Positions 1 to 8,055 of a DNA stretch of 58,350 bases are shown piece after piece. Under the pieces are notes generated by a model, which was not told where the DNA came from, made no database searches, and was given only the letters and a program-made list of their open reading frames with translations. Within the stretch, counting starts at the first letter, position 1. Every line of letters starts with the position of its first letter. Made by a program: the position numbers and the translations under genes. Origin of the DNA: an uncultured Eubacterium sp. (GTDB lineage: Bacteria > Bacillota > Clostridia > Lachnospirales > Lachnospiraceae); assembly GCA_945910225.1 (NCBI GenBank), contig CAMDYG010000015.1, forward strand, positions 1 through 58,350, read 5' to 3'.

Positions 1-2995
1 TTACATATGTGTCTTTTCCGGTTCCTCCTCTCAGTATATCGTTTCCGGTTCCTCCTACTATAAAATCATCACCGGCATCTCCGCTTATAGTATCATTACC
101 TTTCAAACCTACCATTATATTATCTAATGCTGTTCCTGTCATACTATCACTGTCATCAGTCCCAAGATATCCATCCTTAATACAACAATCGAAAATAGTC
201 TCAAGGTAATTATCATATATAAGATAATTTCTTAAATATACTTCAAAATCTGCCGGATTTGCTGCATTGACATACCTGATATATCTTCCCATTTCTCCGA
301 CAATTTCAGACATATCAGCTCCATTATCATTACATATCTTAACAAATTGATTAAATGTATCAGTATTAATTGTGTTAATGCCATCTTTACTTTCTGTCAC
401 ATATAAAAGATTAATATAATCACTTAACTGTGTTTGAGAATTTAACAGACAATAATATGTATTATATATATGATTATATATATTATTTAATATAGGTGCT
501 GCTGTATTAACAGGATTTGAGCCTTCAGTTCCAACAAAGCCTTTACCCATAAACTTTTCAACTACCGTCAGAATCTTTGCATCAATCTGACTGCCTCTGC
601 TATTAGAAGCAACATCTTTAGCACCTGTAATAAAATATAATATATTAGTTACAATAGCTTCCTTTTCTATTCTTGAATCAGAAAGTTTAAACAGTTCAAC
701 ATATTTTTTAAGTATTCCTGATTCATCCTTTTGCATTGATGTATGCAGGCTTTCAACATTACCAATCGCCTTAACATCCGGAAGTTCTTTTATTTCATCA
801 GAAACCTCTATATCTGTCTTTTCTATTGTATTATAGTATTGAGCATCAAAATCAAACTCACCAAGCTTAGTTGTTGTTCCATCTTCATATGTTACAACAG
901 ATATATTTCTACCAGCAGTATTATCAATGTTTAAAGAAATTGTCTTAATTCCTGCGTTTTTCAATGATATCAACTCAGAATCCTGACTTACTCCATCACT
1001 ATTCTTATCATGCCATATAAGCAGCTTTGAATATAATTCATCACTCTCATCTATTATTCCATCACCATTAGAATCATATTGTGAAAGAGCTTGGAATCCG
1101 CTGCCGGCGGTACTTCCATCAGTCAGCTTAGTTGATGTGCCAAATAACTCCGAACCGTCATCTATCATGCCATTGCCATTAATATCCATTGCCAACAATG
1201 CATCATCCGGTGATACCCATGCTGTCTTTTCTGCTAATCCTTTACTGTCTTCATCAAAATACACACCTTCATTAACAGACAGAGTTTCAAATCCATCCCC
1301 ATCAAAATCAAGAACAAGAGGGTCAGCTACATATCGTACCATGCTGGAAGCAGAACCAAATAAAGTATCCCATAACTTTCCGGTTCCCTTAAGAATATCA
1401 TCAACTATCTTTGCTCCGCCTGCCGCTGCGCCAAATCCGATAATGCCTGCCAGCATTCCACCAATCAATGCGCCAACCGGACCCGCACAAGCCATTCCTG
1501 CTCCGGCAAAATACGGCATCAAAGAAGCTGTTAAAGTCTCTCCGCCTATAAATGTTATGGCTAAATTCGCACTTGAGCCTGCAACTATTCCGGCAGCCTC
1601 TCCATAATTGCCCTTATCAATAGCAGCATTTGCCCGACTAATAGTATCATATACTGTGTATGCTGCAATAACTACTGTAACACCATATCCAGCCACTTCT
1701 AATCCTTTCATGGCAGTGGCAAACTTTGATGAACTCTGCATCGTCTCTAACCATGTATTCACTCTTGATATTGGTGTTTTTTCCTGTATAACATTAATCT
1801 TGGAACTTACATTAATTAATGCCCTGTCTAAATCATCCAACTGTCCCAAGGTTTTCCCCGAACCTTTAATATAATCAGCTATAGCCTGTTCCACCTTAGC
1901 TGTATCATCAAGTCCATCTGTCAGTCTTGCAAAGTAATCTATTTCTTTTAGTTTAAATTTCTCAGAAGCCGATAATGAATCATATTTTGCCCCTAATTTC
2001 TTGCGCATAGCTGCGTCATCCGCAAATTCTGAATATATTTCATTTGTAGTCTTATGTATATATTCATTAGGAATATTATCCTTTACTATTCCATCAAGAA
2101 AAGTATTCTCATAACTTCTGCCAATAATTTCTCCCTTCTCATTTAGATATATGGTTGATTTGTTTATTCCTTCATGAATTTTTTCTTTATCAATATTTGC
2201 AATTTTTAAATATTCTGCATTATTAAGTCGTATACATTCATCTAAATTATCCGGAATAATATCATCTACAACTCCTTCTAATATTGTTCCTTTAAAATTT
2301 GTTCCTACCTTTACACCATTTGAATCCATATAAACATCAACATTCTTAAAGTCGTTAATTGCTTTTTCCTTTAAAATGTCAAACATCTTATCTTCACCAA
2401 GTTTTGCCAATTCTGACTTCGTATAACCATTGATAGTTTTTGTATCATCTATAGCATTATATAATTGTTTCAACTCATCTCTCGAAAAAATTCGTTCCTC
2501 ATTGGCATTACAAATTAATGCATATGAATTTCCTTTTGTTTCAGCCGCAAAATCTGCGGATGCCTGACTCCAAAATCCCTTGCCTACTTCTGTAACATCT
2601 GTCCCTGCATCACTTACTCCATACATTTCTTGAATGAATTTGGAATTTGATGTAGCCTTATCAATTCCCGGATTTTCATCTTTTATAGCTTTCATTACCC
2701 ATTCTTCGAATGAATGACCATTATTTAATTCATCTTTATATGATAATAACTTAAATCTTTCAGTACGTCTTATCACACGTATGTTAGAATTATTACCAGA
2801 TGATAATGCATTCGCAATTTCATCCTCTCCACCGCTATAAAATATAGTAACTGCGTCAATATTAGCCACATAATCTGTAACACTGCAAGCTTTTGCTGCC
2901 CTTTTTAGTTCATACAAAGAAAATTTTTCATTATTATCAAATTTATTGCAAAAATATTTTATTATTTCTTCTACTTTCATTGTTTCAAAATCCAT
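1..2995 (-). CDS. RTX-type secreted protein with FrpC-like self-processing module (3' end off window)
   Basis: The frame is open from ATG 2995 to the left edge with no stop (998 codons visible). An AGGTG ribosome site lies 5 bases before the ATG. Seen: a head of about 290 residues that I do not recognise; residues about 292-443, identical to the end of the 556-aa protein encoded at 3516-5186; a glycine/alanine-rich hydrophobic stretch (about 437-533) that could enter membranes; Asp558-Pro559 followed by a calcium-ligand-rich segment (LVLDFDGDG, then DINGNGMIDDGSELFG); EF-hand-like loops; and, from residue 963, four nonapeptides of the GGxGxDxxx type. Known: FrpC and ApxIVA RTX proteins carry such a module, which cuts at Asp-Pro when calcium binds and can link the new end to lysines. 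Inferred: a type I secreted, calcium-activated, self-cleaving effector, last visible gene of the hlyB-hlyD operon. The head's activity is unknown. Confidence 0.85.
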   Translation of the reverse strand, partial: MDFETMKVEEIIKYFCNKFDNNEKFSLYELKRAAKACSVTDYVANIDAVTIFYSGGEDEIANALSSGNNSNIRVIRRTERFKLLSYKDELNNGHSFEEWVMKAIKDENPGIDKATSNSKFIQEMYGVSDAGTDVTEVGKGFWSQASADFAAETKGNSYALICNANEERIFSRDELKQLYNAIDDTKTINGYTKSELAKLGEDKMFDILKEKAINDFKNVDVYMDSNGVKVGTNFKGTILEGVVDDIIPDNLDECIRLNNAEYLKIANIDKEKIHEGINKSTIYLNEKGEIIGRSYENTFLDGIVKDNIPNEYIHKTTNEIYSEFADDAAMRKKLGAKYDSLSASEKFKLKEIDYFARLTDGLDDTAKVEQAIADYIKGSGKTLGQLDDLDRALINVSSKINVIQEKTPISRVNTWLETMQSSSKFATAMKGLEVAGYGVTVVIAAYTVYDTISRANAAIDKGNYGEAAGIVAGSSANLAITFIGGETLTASLMPYFAGAGMACAGPVGALIGGMLAGIIGFGAAAGGAKIVDDILKGTGKLWDTLFGSASSMVRYVADPLVLDFDGDGFETLSVNEGVYFDEDSKGLAEKTAWVSPDDALLAMDINGNGMIDDGSELFGTSTKLTDGSTAGSGFQALSQYDSNGDGIIDESDELYSKLLIWHDKNSDGVSQDSELISLKNAGIKTISLNIDNTAGRNISVVTYEDGTTTKLGEFDFDAQYYNTIEKTDIEVSDEIKELPDVKAIGNVESLHTSMQKDESGILKKYVELFKLSDSRIEKEAIVTNILYFITGAKDVASNSRGSQIDAKILTVVEKFMGKGFVGTEGSNPVNTAAPILNNIYNHIYNTYYCLLNSQTQLSDYINLLYVTESKDGINTINTDTFNQFVKICNDNGADMSEIVGEMGRYIRYVNAANPADFEVYLRNYLIYDNYLETIFDCCIKDGYLGTDDSDSMTGTALDNIMVGLKGNDTISGDAGDDFIVGGTGNDILRGGTGKDTYV
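2..109 (-). other. Start of an RTX nonapeptide array
   Basis: Four consecutive nine-residue units (residues 963-998) fit the GGxGxDxxx calcium-roll pattern: GLKGNDTIS, GDAGDDFIV, GGTGNDILR, GGTGKDTYV. The array runs off the left edge, so its full length and the C-terminal secretion signal cannot be seen. Confidence 0.85.
790..1324 (-). other. Self-processing module (Asp-Pro clip) of the RTX protein
   Basis: This stretch starts at the Asp codon (1322-1324) followed by Pro (1319-1321), in the context VADPLVLDFDGDG. It continues through acidic calcium-binding loops (FDEDSKG, DINGNGMIDDGSELFG, DSNGDGIIDESDEL, DKNSDGVSQDSEL). The layout matches the self-processing module of meningococcal FrpC. 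The right boundary is estimated from the usual module size of about 180 residues. Confidence 0.75.
1668..2122. repeat. Direct repeat, copy 1 (inside the RTX gene)
   Basis: This stretch is identical base for base to 3523-3977, with a constant offset of 1855 and no gaps. Similarity continues, degraded, for roughly 40 bases beyond the right end. It encodes residues about 292-443 of the RTX protein. Because the offset keeps both reading frames aligned, recombination with copy 2 would be in frame. Confidence 0.95.
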
Positions 2996-3005
2996 TTTAT
3001 CACCT

Positions 3006-3440
3006 CTAAAATTCTATAAAAATATTGCATTCGTCATTTTCAGTAATAGCTAAAGGATTTAATTTTAACTGATTCCACTCATTTATCATAAATCCATGAT
3101 ATGCATATACTTTCATAGCTTCTCTAAGAAACATAATTTCAGATTCTGTAAATTTATTTTTATCTGAATTACTTGCAAATGACCAATGTACATCATTACC
3201 ACAAGGTATTCTTTGTCTTAAATGCACAAAAAAAACTTTACCTTTATAGTCAAATACAAATGAATATATATCACATGGTTCCATTTTCCCCTTGTGCCCA
3301 TTAGCATAATTAAACAATCTTACATCATTCTCATCATCTATGGTTCCCCCAATAAATTTCCCCCTTATCCCCTTTGATGGATAATCCAAAACATATTCCC
3401 TTCTTTCATCTTCCTCTAACATTCGATTCACAAATCCCAT
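3006..3440 (-). CDS. Unknown 144-aa protein just upstream of the RTX gene
   Basis: I do not recognise the family. It is a soluble-looking protein with no signal peptide or membrane segment. The middle is rich in aromatic residues and predicted strand (IYSFVFDYKGKVFFVHL), followed by a helical stretch. Its stop (3006-3008) lies 10 bases before the RTX start codon, so the two genes are probably translated together. It holds the same place relative to the RTX head as the 180-aa gene holds relative to the second head. Inferred role: a partner specific to this head, such as an immunity protein, chaperone or activator. It shows no clear similarity to HlyC-type acyltransferases. An AGGAAAT ribosome site lies before ATG 3440. 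Confidence 0.75.
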   Translation of the reverse strand: MGFVNRMLEEDERREYVLDYPSKGIRGKFIGGTIDDENDVRLFNYANGHKGKMEPCDIYSFVFDYKGKVFFVHLRQRIPCGNDVHWSFASNSDKNKFTESEIMFLREAMKVYAYHGFMINEWNQLKLNPLAITENDECNIFIEF

Positions 3441-3515
3441 CTTAAATTTCCTCCATTCACAGTCCTTTATTTTTAAATTTTTACCTTTTCATTATAAAGT
3501 TATCCGTTGATTTCT

Positions 3516-5186
3516 TTATGCTATAACTACTGTAACACCATATCCAGCCACTTCTAATCCTTTCATGGCAGTGGCAAACTTTGATGAACTCTGCATCGTC
3601 TCTAACCATGTATTCACTCTTGATATTGGTGTTTTTTCCTGTATAACATTAATCTTGGAACTTACATTAATTAATGCCCTGTCTAAATCATCCAACTGTC
3701 CCAAGGTTTTCCCCGAACCTTTAATATAATCAGCTATAGCCTGTTCCACCTTAGCTGTATCATCAAGTCCATCTGTCAGTCTTGCAAAGTAATCTATTTC
3801 TTTTAGTTTAAATTTCTCAGAAGCCGATAATGAATCATATTTTGCCCCTAATTTCTTGCGCATAGCTGCGTCATCCGCAAATTCTGAATATATTTCATTT
3901 GTAGTCTTATGTATATATTCATTAGGAATATTATCCTTTACTATTCCATCAAGAAAAGTATTCTCATAACTTCTGCCGATAATTTCTCCCTTTTCATTTA
4001 AATAAATTGTAGATTTATTCACTGAATGTTCTATATTCTCTATAGTTAAATGAGTTTTATTAGCTGAATAATCAAAAAATGATATATCTTTTGCAGTTAA
4101 ATTTGTTTCTTTTAAAACATTAACATAATCTGATACATCCGCTTTAGCAAGATTATCTCCGTACTTAAATACAAGATTTTCAAAATTAGATAAATCTGAA
4201 TTCTGAATAAAAATATCCGCATCCTCCAGCAAAACCTTCGTTATAGTCTGCTGAGATGTTTTTGATGCCTTTTTAAGTTCGGAAACAGCTTTATCTGATA
4301 ATTTTGAACCGAGTTTATTTATAATGTCATCTATTGTATTTTTAATACTGCTGTCTGTTCCAATAATTGTATCAATAAGCCTTGTTGAGCCTTCTGTTGC
4401 TGTCGGCGAAATATGTACAGCCTTATCTACACCTGTTCCATTAATCACATAATGTATATCCTTAATATCTTCCATCTGCGACATTTTCAATACATCTGTA
4501 ACATATTGCAGCTTTTCTTCTTCCGGTGCAACAGCCATAATCTCTTTTATAATATTCTTATCAATTCCATTAATCGTCTCAATACAGTTATCTCCTAACA
4601 ATAAATTCAGCTCTGTTCGACAGAACGCATTATTTCCCACACCGTTCTTTGCCAGATAATCACCTGTAAAAATAGTCTTAACCTCAGAACATCTTATATT
4701 TCTTATATATTCTTCCGAGAAGTAATCGTTAAATGCCTTCACCTTAATCTCTTTACCATTGTTATAAAAAGTAATTTCACCGCTGGCATTTGTTCCTTCA
4801 AATAATTCTTGAATTCCGTTTATATTTTTTAATAAATCTTTATTGTTTGAATATTTTCTAAGAGTTTCATTAAATCCAGAATCATTAAATAATTTTCCGG
4901 CTTCTGTGCTTGTTATATATTCTTTTCTTCCATCAGAATTAGAGCATATATTATCCACAACTTTCCACATAGCTACTTTTCCATCGCTGCCAAAGTACAC
5001 ATATGCCGCCTCAGCGTCCGGAGATGCAAATGAAAAATTTTCACTTACAAACTTTTGCACATTTTGGATTGTTTCTGCATCTGAACTTCCACTTAAATTA
5101 TATTGATTAAACACTTCACCCCAATCATCCTCTGAAGACTGTATGCCATTTGCGATTGCCTCTTTTATTCTTCCTAATGCATCCAT
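3516..5186 (-). CDS. Alternative RTX 'head' ending in the shared segment (tail-less, 556 aa)
   Basis: Residues 1 to about 380 are unlike the neighbouring RTX head and unrecognised; they are largely helical with no signal peptide. From NKSTIYLNEKGEIIGRSY onward the protein resembles the RTX protein, and residues 404-555 are identical at DNA level to copy 1 of the repeat. Identity ends at GVTVVIA, where the RTX gene continues into its hydrophobic region but this copy meets TAA at once. It therefore lacks the hydrophobic region, self-processing module, RTX repeats and secretion signal. The start codon overlaps the end of the 180-aa gene by 13 bases, which suggests translational coupling. It could be a silent cassette awaiting recombination, a decayed toxin, or a short functional product. 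Confidence 0.8.
   Translation of the reverse strand: MDALGRIKEAIANGIQSSEDDWGEVFNQYNLSGSSDAETIQNVQKFVSENFSFASPDAEAAYVYFGSDGKVAMWKVVDNICSNSDGRKEYITSTEAGKLFNDSGFNETLRKYSNNKDLLKNINGIQELFEGTNASGEITFYNNGKEIKVKAFNDYFSEEYIRNIRCSEVKTIFTGDYLAKNGVGNNAFCRTELNLLLGDNCIETINGIDKNIIKEIMAVAPEEEKLQYVTDVLKMSQMEDIKDIHYVINGTGVDKAVHISPTATEGSTRLIDTIIGTDSSIKNTIDDIINKLGSKLSDKAVSELKKASKTSQQTITKVLLEDADIFIQNSDLSNFENLVFKYGDNLAKADVSDYVNVLKETNLTAKDISFFDYSANKTHLTIENIEHSVNKSTIYLNEKGEIIGRSYENTFLDGIVKDNIPNEYIHKTTNEIYSEFADDAAMRKKLGAKYDSLSASEKFKLKEIDYFARLTDGLDDTAKVEQAIADYIKGSGKTLGQLDDLDRALINVSSKINVIQEKTPISRVNTWLETMQSSSKFATAMKGLEVAGYGVTVVIA
3523..3977. repeat. Direct repeat, copy 2 (3' part of the alternative head)
   Basis: Perfect match to 1668-2122. 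The left boundary coincides with the stop codon of the 556-aa frame: the base change at 3522 and the following sequence convert GCA-GCA-TAC into GCA-TAA. The right end fades into diverged but still homologous sequence. Confidence 0.95.
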
Positions 5187-5716
5187 TTGTATTCTTCCCC
5201 CTCATACACTATGTCTATTTCAAAAAAAATTCTATTTTTATTTTTTTCTATGTTTTCAAATCCACATTGTAGCTTCCCGATTAAATATATTAGTTCTCTT
5301 TTATCTGCCCTTTTTGTTAAAGATGCATTTTTTTTCAATATATATTTATATCTATATATTTCCTTGTTATTTTTTTCATCGTTATAATGTTCCTGCGAAA
5401 CAAATTCAAACATCAATTCAAAATATTCATCATCAATAAACAATAGAAAAACACTATCACTATATGATGCGTCAGATTCTCTAATCATAATATAATTTGG
5501 TCCAAATACCCTTGCCCATGTATATGCAATATGTCCATCCAATGCGTATATATAACTTCCATCACGCTTTGCTTTATAATACTCACCAGGAAGATAATCT
5601 GATGAAGGATAATACGGATTTTTTATCCTCATTGCATCTATCTCATTACATCTTTCTGAACTTAATCTCCCAATTTTTAATTCAAGATTTCTTAAGATTT
5701 CCTCTGTAATTATCAT
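5174..5716 (-). CDS. Unknown 180-aa protein, coupled to the alternative head
   Basis: I do not recognise the family. It is acidic and aromatic-rich, with no signal peptide or transmembrane segment. The C-terminal half has strand-like blocks (VFLLFIDDEYFELMFEFV) and ends in KWMH. The sequence of its last codons and stop, ATGGATGCATTAG, contains the ATG of the 556-aa head, so ribosomes finishing this protein can start the next. A same-length relative lies just upstream as a pseudogene (5789-6331). By position it is a candidate immunity protein or chaperone for the second head. ATG 5716 has a GGAGAGAGGT ribosome site. Confidence 0.75.
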   Translation of the reverse strand: MIITEEILRNLELKIGRLSSERCNEIDAMRIKNPYYPSSDYLPGEYYKAKRDGSYIYALDGHIAYTWARVFGPNYIMIRESDASYSDSVFLLFIDDEYFELMFEFVSQEHYNDEKNNKEIYRYKYILKKNASLTKRADKRELIYLIGKLQCGFENIEKNKNRIFFEIDIVYEGEEYKWMH

Positions 5717-5732
5717 TTACCTCTCTCCTTTA

Positions 5733-5801
5733 CTAATACATATTTTTATACCTTTTATTACTTCTTTTAATCGCCTCTTTTATTCTTTCTAATGCATCCA
5801 T
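5733..5801 (-). pseudogene. 23-codon remnant of a third toxin head
   Basis: ATG 5801 begins MDALERIKEAIKRS, nearly the same as the start of the 556-aa head (MDALGRIKEAIANG), then runs into TAG at 5733-5735. It overlaps the end of the 180-aa pseudogene by the same 13 bases seen in the intact pair. It is best explained as what is left of a deleted cassette. Confidence 0.7.
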
Positions 5802-6331
5802 CTATATTCTTCCTCCTCATATACTATATCTTCCATAAAAAATTCCCCCATTTTAATACGTGTTGAATTTAAATAAAAACATTTTAGTTTTGCAATCAAC
5901 TGTATTATTTCTTTTTTATCCAGCCTTTTTGTTAAATATAAATTTTCTTTTAAATTATATCTATATCGATATATTTCCTTGTTATTTGTTTCATCAATAT
6001 AGTGTTCCTGCGAAACATACTCAAACATTAATTCAAAATATTCATCACCGATAAACAATAGATACACATATTCGTCATCTGATGTGCCAAATTCTCTGAT
6101 TGTAACTGGCAATGGACCAAATTCCCATTACCAAGTATATGCAATTCGCTCATCCAATGCACATATATAGCTTTCATCACGCTCTGCTTTATAATACTCA
6201 CCGGGTAAATAATACCTTGAAGGATAATACGGATTTTTTATTTTCATCGCATCTATCTCATCACATCTTTCTGGACTTAATTTTTCTTTTTTTTACTCTA
6301 GATTTCTTAGGATTTCCTCTGTAATTATCAT
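5789..6331 (-). pseudogene. Decayed paralogue of the 180-aa gene (two in-frame stops)
   Basis: Reading from ATG 6331 gives MIITEEILRNLE, a TAA at codon 13, then a clear match to the intact 180-aa protein (SPERCDEIDAMKIKNPYYP), a second TAA after AYTW, and a match through to YRWMH. The span is 543 bases, exactly the length of the intact gene, so only substitutions have broken it. A 107-aa frame (5789-6112) remains open after the second stop and could in principle be made, but it has no good ribosome site. Confidence 0.85.
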
Positions 6332-6344
6332 TTTTACCCCTTTT

Positions 6345-7088
6345 CTAAACATCCATATGTGCATAAAACATCATTGTTTCCATGGACATTTTTAGGCAGT
6401 TCTGATCCTTAGGAAATATGCCCTCCACTTTTAAAATAATATCCGCTAATGCAAAAGCAAAGACACTTGGATACTCCTCTGTCTGTAGCTTATATGGTTC
6501 TAATTTTTTAATTACATTTTCATATGTCGTTTTTGCATTATTAATCTCCGTATAAGGATTGCAAGTGCCATCCCATATTCTCACATCTGGATTGCCTATT
6601 TTTTTTGCATTTTCTGAAATAGTCAGTTGAAGGTCCGGTACATTATATTTCCCCTTCTCCTTTCTATATAATGATATGACCATATTCCATACTGAAAGGG
6701 GACTGTCATATAAGTATTTGTTGATAGAATCTCCCATCCAGAATGTTCCTGATTTTGTTTCAAGTTTGGTTCTTGATATATATTGAGAATCCCCCATATT
6801 TTCAAGCATATTTTTACCTGAATTTTCTTTTGCAGTTACAGCCACTGATATGCCTGCCATTGTTGTAAGCATGTAACAAAAGGCATCACCTTTAATTCCA
6901 TTTGGAGTTTTAAATACCGGCTCCAAAAATCTTGTTATAAATCCTGACGCCTCATATATTCTTAACATTGGGTTATCTTTTGATTTCTCCTCTAATTGCT
7001 TAAAATACATTTTTACCTGTTCTGTCATTTCCTGCTCTCCCATCTTTTTGTTTTCCATATTTTTGTTTCTCATTTTCTTATCTCTCAT
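6345..7088 (-). CDS. Unknown 247-aa protein of the RTX operon
   Basis: I do not recognise the family. The first 20 residues are a lysine/methionine-rich, repeat-like tail (MRDKKMRNKNMENKKMGEQ). The rest looks globular and soluble, with a short moderately hydrophobic segment (FCYMLTTMAGISVAVTA) too weak to call a membrane helix. ATG 7088 overlaps the stop of the 314-aa gene by four bases (ATGA) and has AAGGAGA upstream, so it belongs to the operon. Possible roles are a secretion accessory factor or a cytoplasmic chaperone; nothing seen decides. Confidence 0.75.
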   Translation of the reverse strand: MRDKKMRNKNMENKKMGEQEMTEQVKMYFKQLEEKSKDNPMLRIYEASGFITRFLEPVFKTPNGIKGDAFCYMLTTMAGISVAVTAKENSGKNMLENMGDSQYISRTKLETKSGTFWMGDSINKYLYDSPLSVWNMVISLYRKEKGKYNVPDLQLTISENAKKIGNPDVRIWDGTCNPYTEINNAKTTYENVIKKLEPYKLQTEEYPSVFAFALADIILKVEGIFPKDQNCLKMSMETMMFYAHMDV

Positions 7089-8029
7089 TTTTTTATCTCT
7101 CCTTTAAACTTATTAATATAATATTCTCTTACCCAGTTCCACATATCATCATCTTCCAGATGACAGCAAGCCTTACCGGATATAAGCTGCTCATATAAGC
7201 CTTCAAACCAGTTATCCTGTTTCAGGCTATAATCATATTCTGAATCCGTGAATTGTTTGCAATATTTTTTGACAATCTCAGCACTTATGTAAAGCATTTT
7301 CTTCTTATCAAAATCATAGAATCCTAATATTTCTAAAAGCAGTCTGGCATACATTGTTTTATTAACACGATATAACGAATTCACTAACGCATATATTGTT
7401 CCCAGCTTGTACCTGAATTCTCCCGACTTAAACCAATCGGCTATATCTCTTACATAACCGTAACTTTCTATATCTTCCCAAAGATTCTTATCCCATGCTG
7501 TATTCCAGTCATTTTCCATAATATACCTTATTAAACTGACTGTATCTGATATATTGCCTTTAACATTTTTCAGGCGATAACAATATATATTATGATTCTT
7601 TATTCCTGTCGGAATTATATCTAGTATTTCTTCTATGGCATTTAATTCAAAATTTTGCTGGTTATCCGCAAGCTGCTTTTCTTTTAGTCCGCATCCACCC
7701 TCATAATCCGAGAATATCGGCTGATGTCTGAAAGAAAATATGCCGAACTTCCCAACTAATTGCGGATAACAGACAATCAAATTTTCATATACAAGTCCTG
7801 TTTTTCCTATAACTTGTACTTTATCCCCCATATTAATACTTTTATCACATTCAAGATGATTTCTGTATACTATTCCTGCGCCTTTGTAATAGTTACCCCT
7901 CTCAGAATATCCTCCTCTCTTGTTTGGTATTGGCATTATTGTTTCCTTTATATGTATTTCATCAAGCTTTTCTCCTGATTCATTATAAATCGGGACAGCT
8001 TTTATTGCTCTTGTATTTATTTTGAACAT
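7085..8029 (-). CDS. Unknown 314-aa protein between hlyD and the toxin cassettes
   Basis: I do not recognise the family. The N-terminal half is rich in strand-like and glycine turns (residues about 1-110), the C-terminal half in helices and aromatic residues (WNTAWDKNLWEDIESYGYV). There is no signal peptide or membrane helix. The gene starts 26 bases after the hlyD stop with an AAGGAG site, and its stop overlaps the next start. Its place just after the exporter genes suggests a conserved accessory role in making or exporting the RTX substrate. Confidence 0.75.
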   Translation of the reverse strand: MFKINTRAIKAVPIYNESGEKLDEIHIKETIMPIPNKRGGYSERGNYYKGAGIVYRNHLECDKSINMGDKVQVIGKTGLVYENLIVCYPQLVGKFGIFSFRHQPIFSDYEGGCGLKEKQLADNQQNFELNAIEEILDIIPTGIKNHNIYCYRLKNVKGNISDTVSLIRYIMENDWNTAWDKNLWEDIESYGYVRDIADWFKSGEFRYKLGTIYALVNSLYRVNKTMYARLLLEILGFYDFDKKKMLYISAEIVKKYCKQFTDSEYDYSLKQDNWFEGLYEQLISGKACCHLEDDDMWNWVREYYINKFKGEIKK

Positions 8030-8055
8030 ATTTCTCCTTTTTTACATTTTGTATT

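Noticed and set aside
9-1874. Plus-strand open frames across the left 1.9 kb
   Set aside because: They are antisense shadows of the RTX gene, which has a continuous minus-strand frame with clear motifs.
3516-5186. Full, independently secreted second toxin
   Set aside because: It lacks the hydrophobic region, self-processing module, RTX repeats and C-terminal signal; it ends exactly at the repeat boundary.
5860-6324. Plus-strand small proteins at 5860-6324
   Set aside because: They are the antisense of the 180-aa pseudogene, have no ribosome sites and mirror frames antisense to the intact gene.
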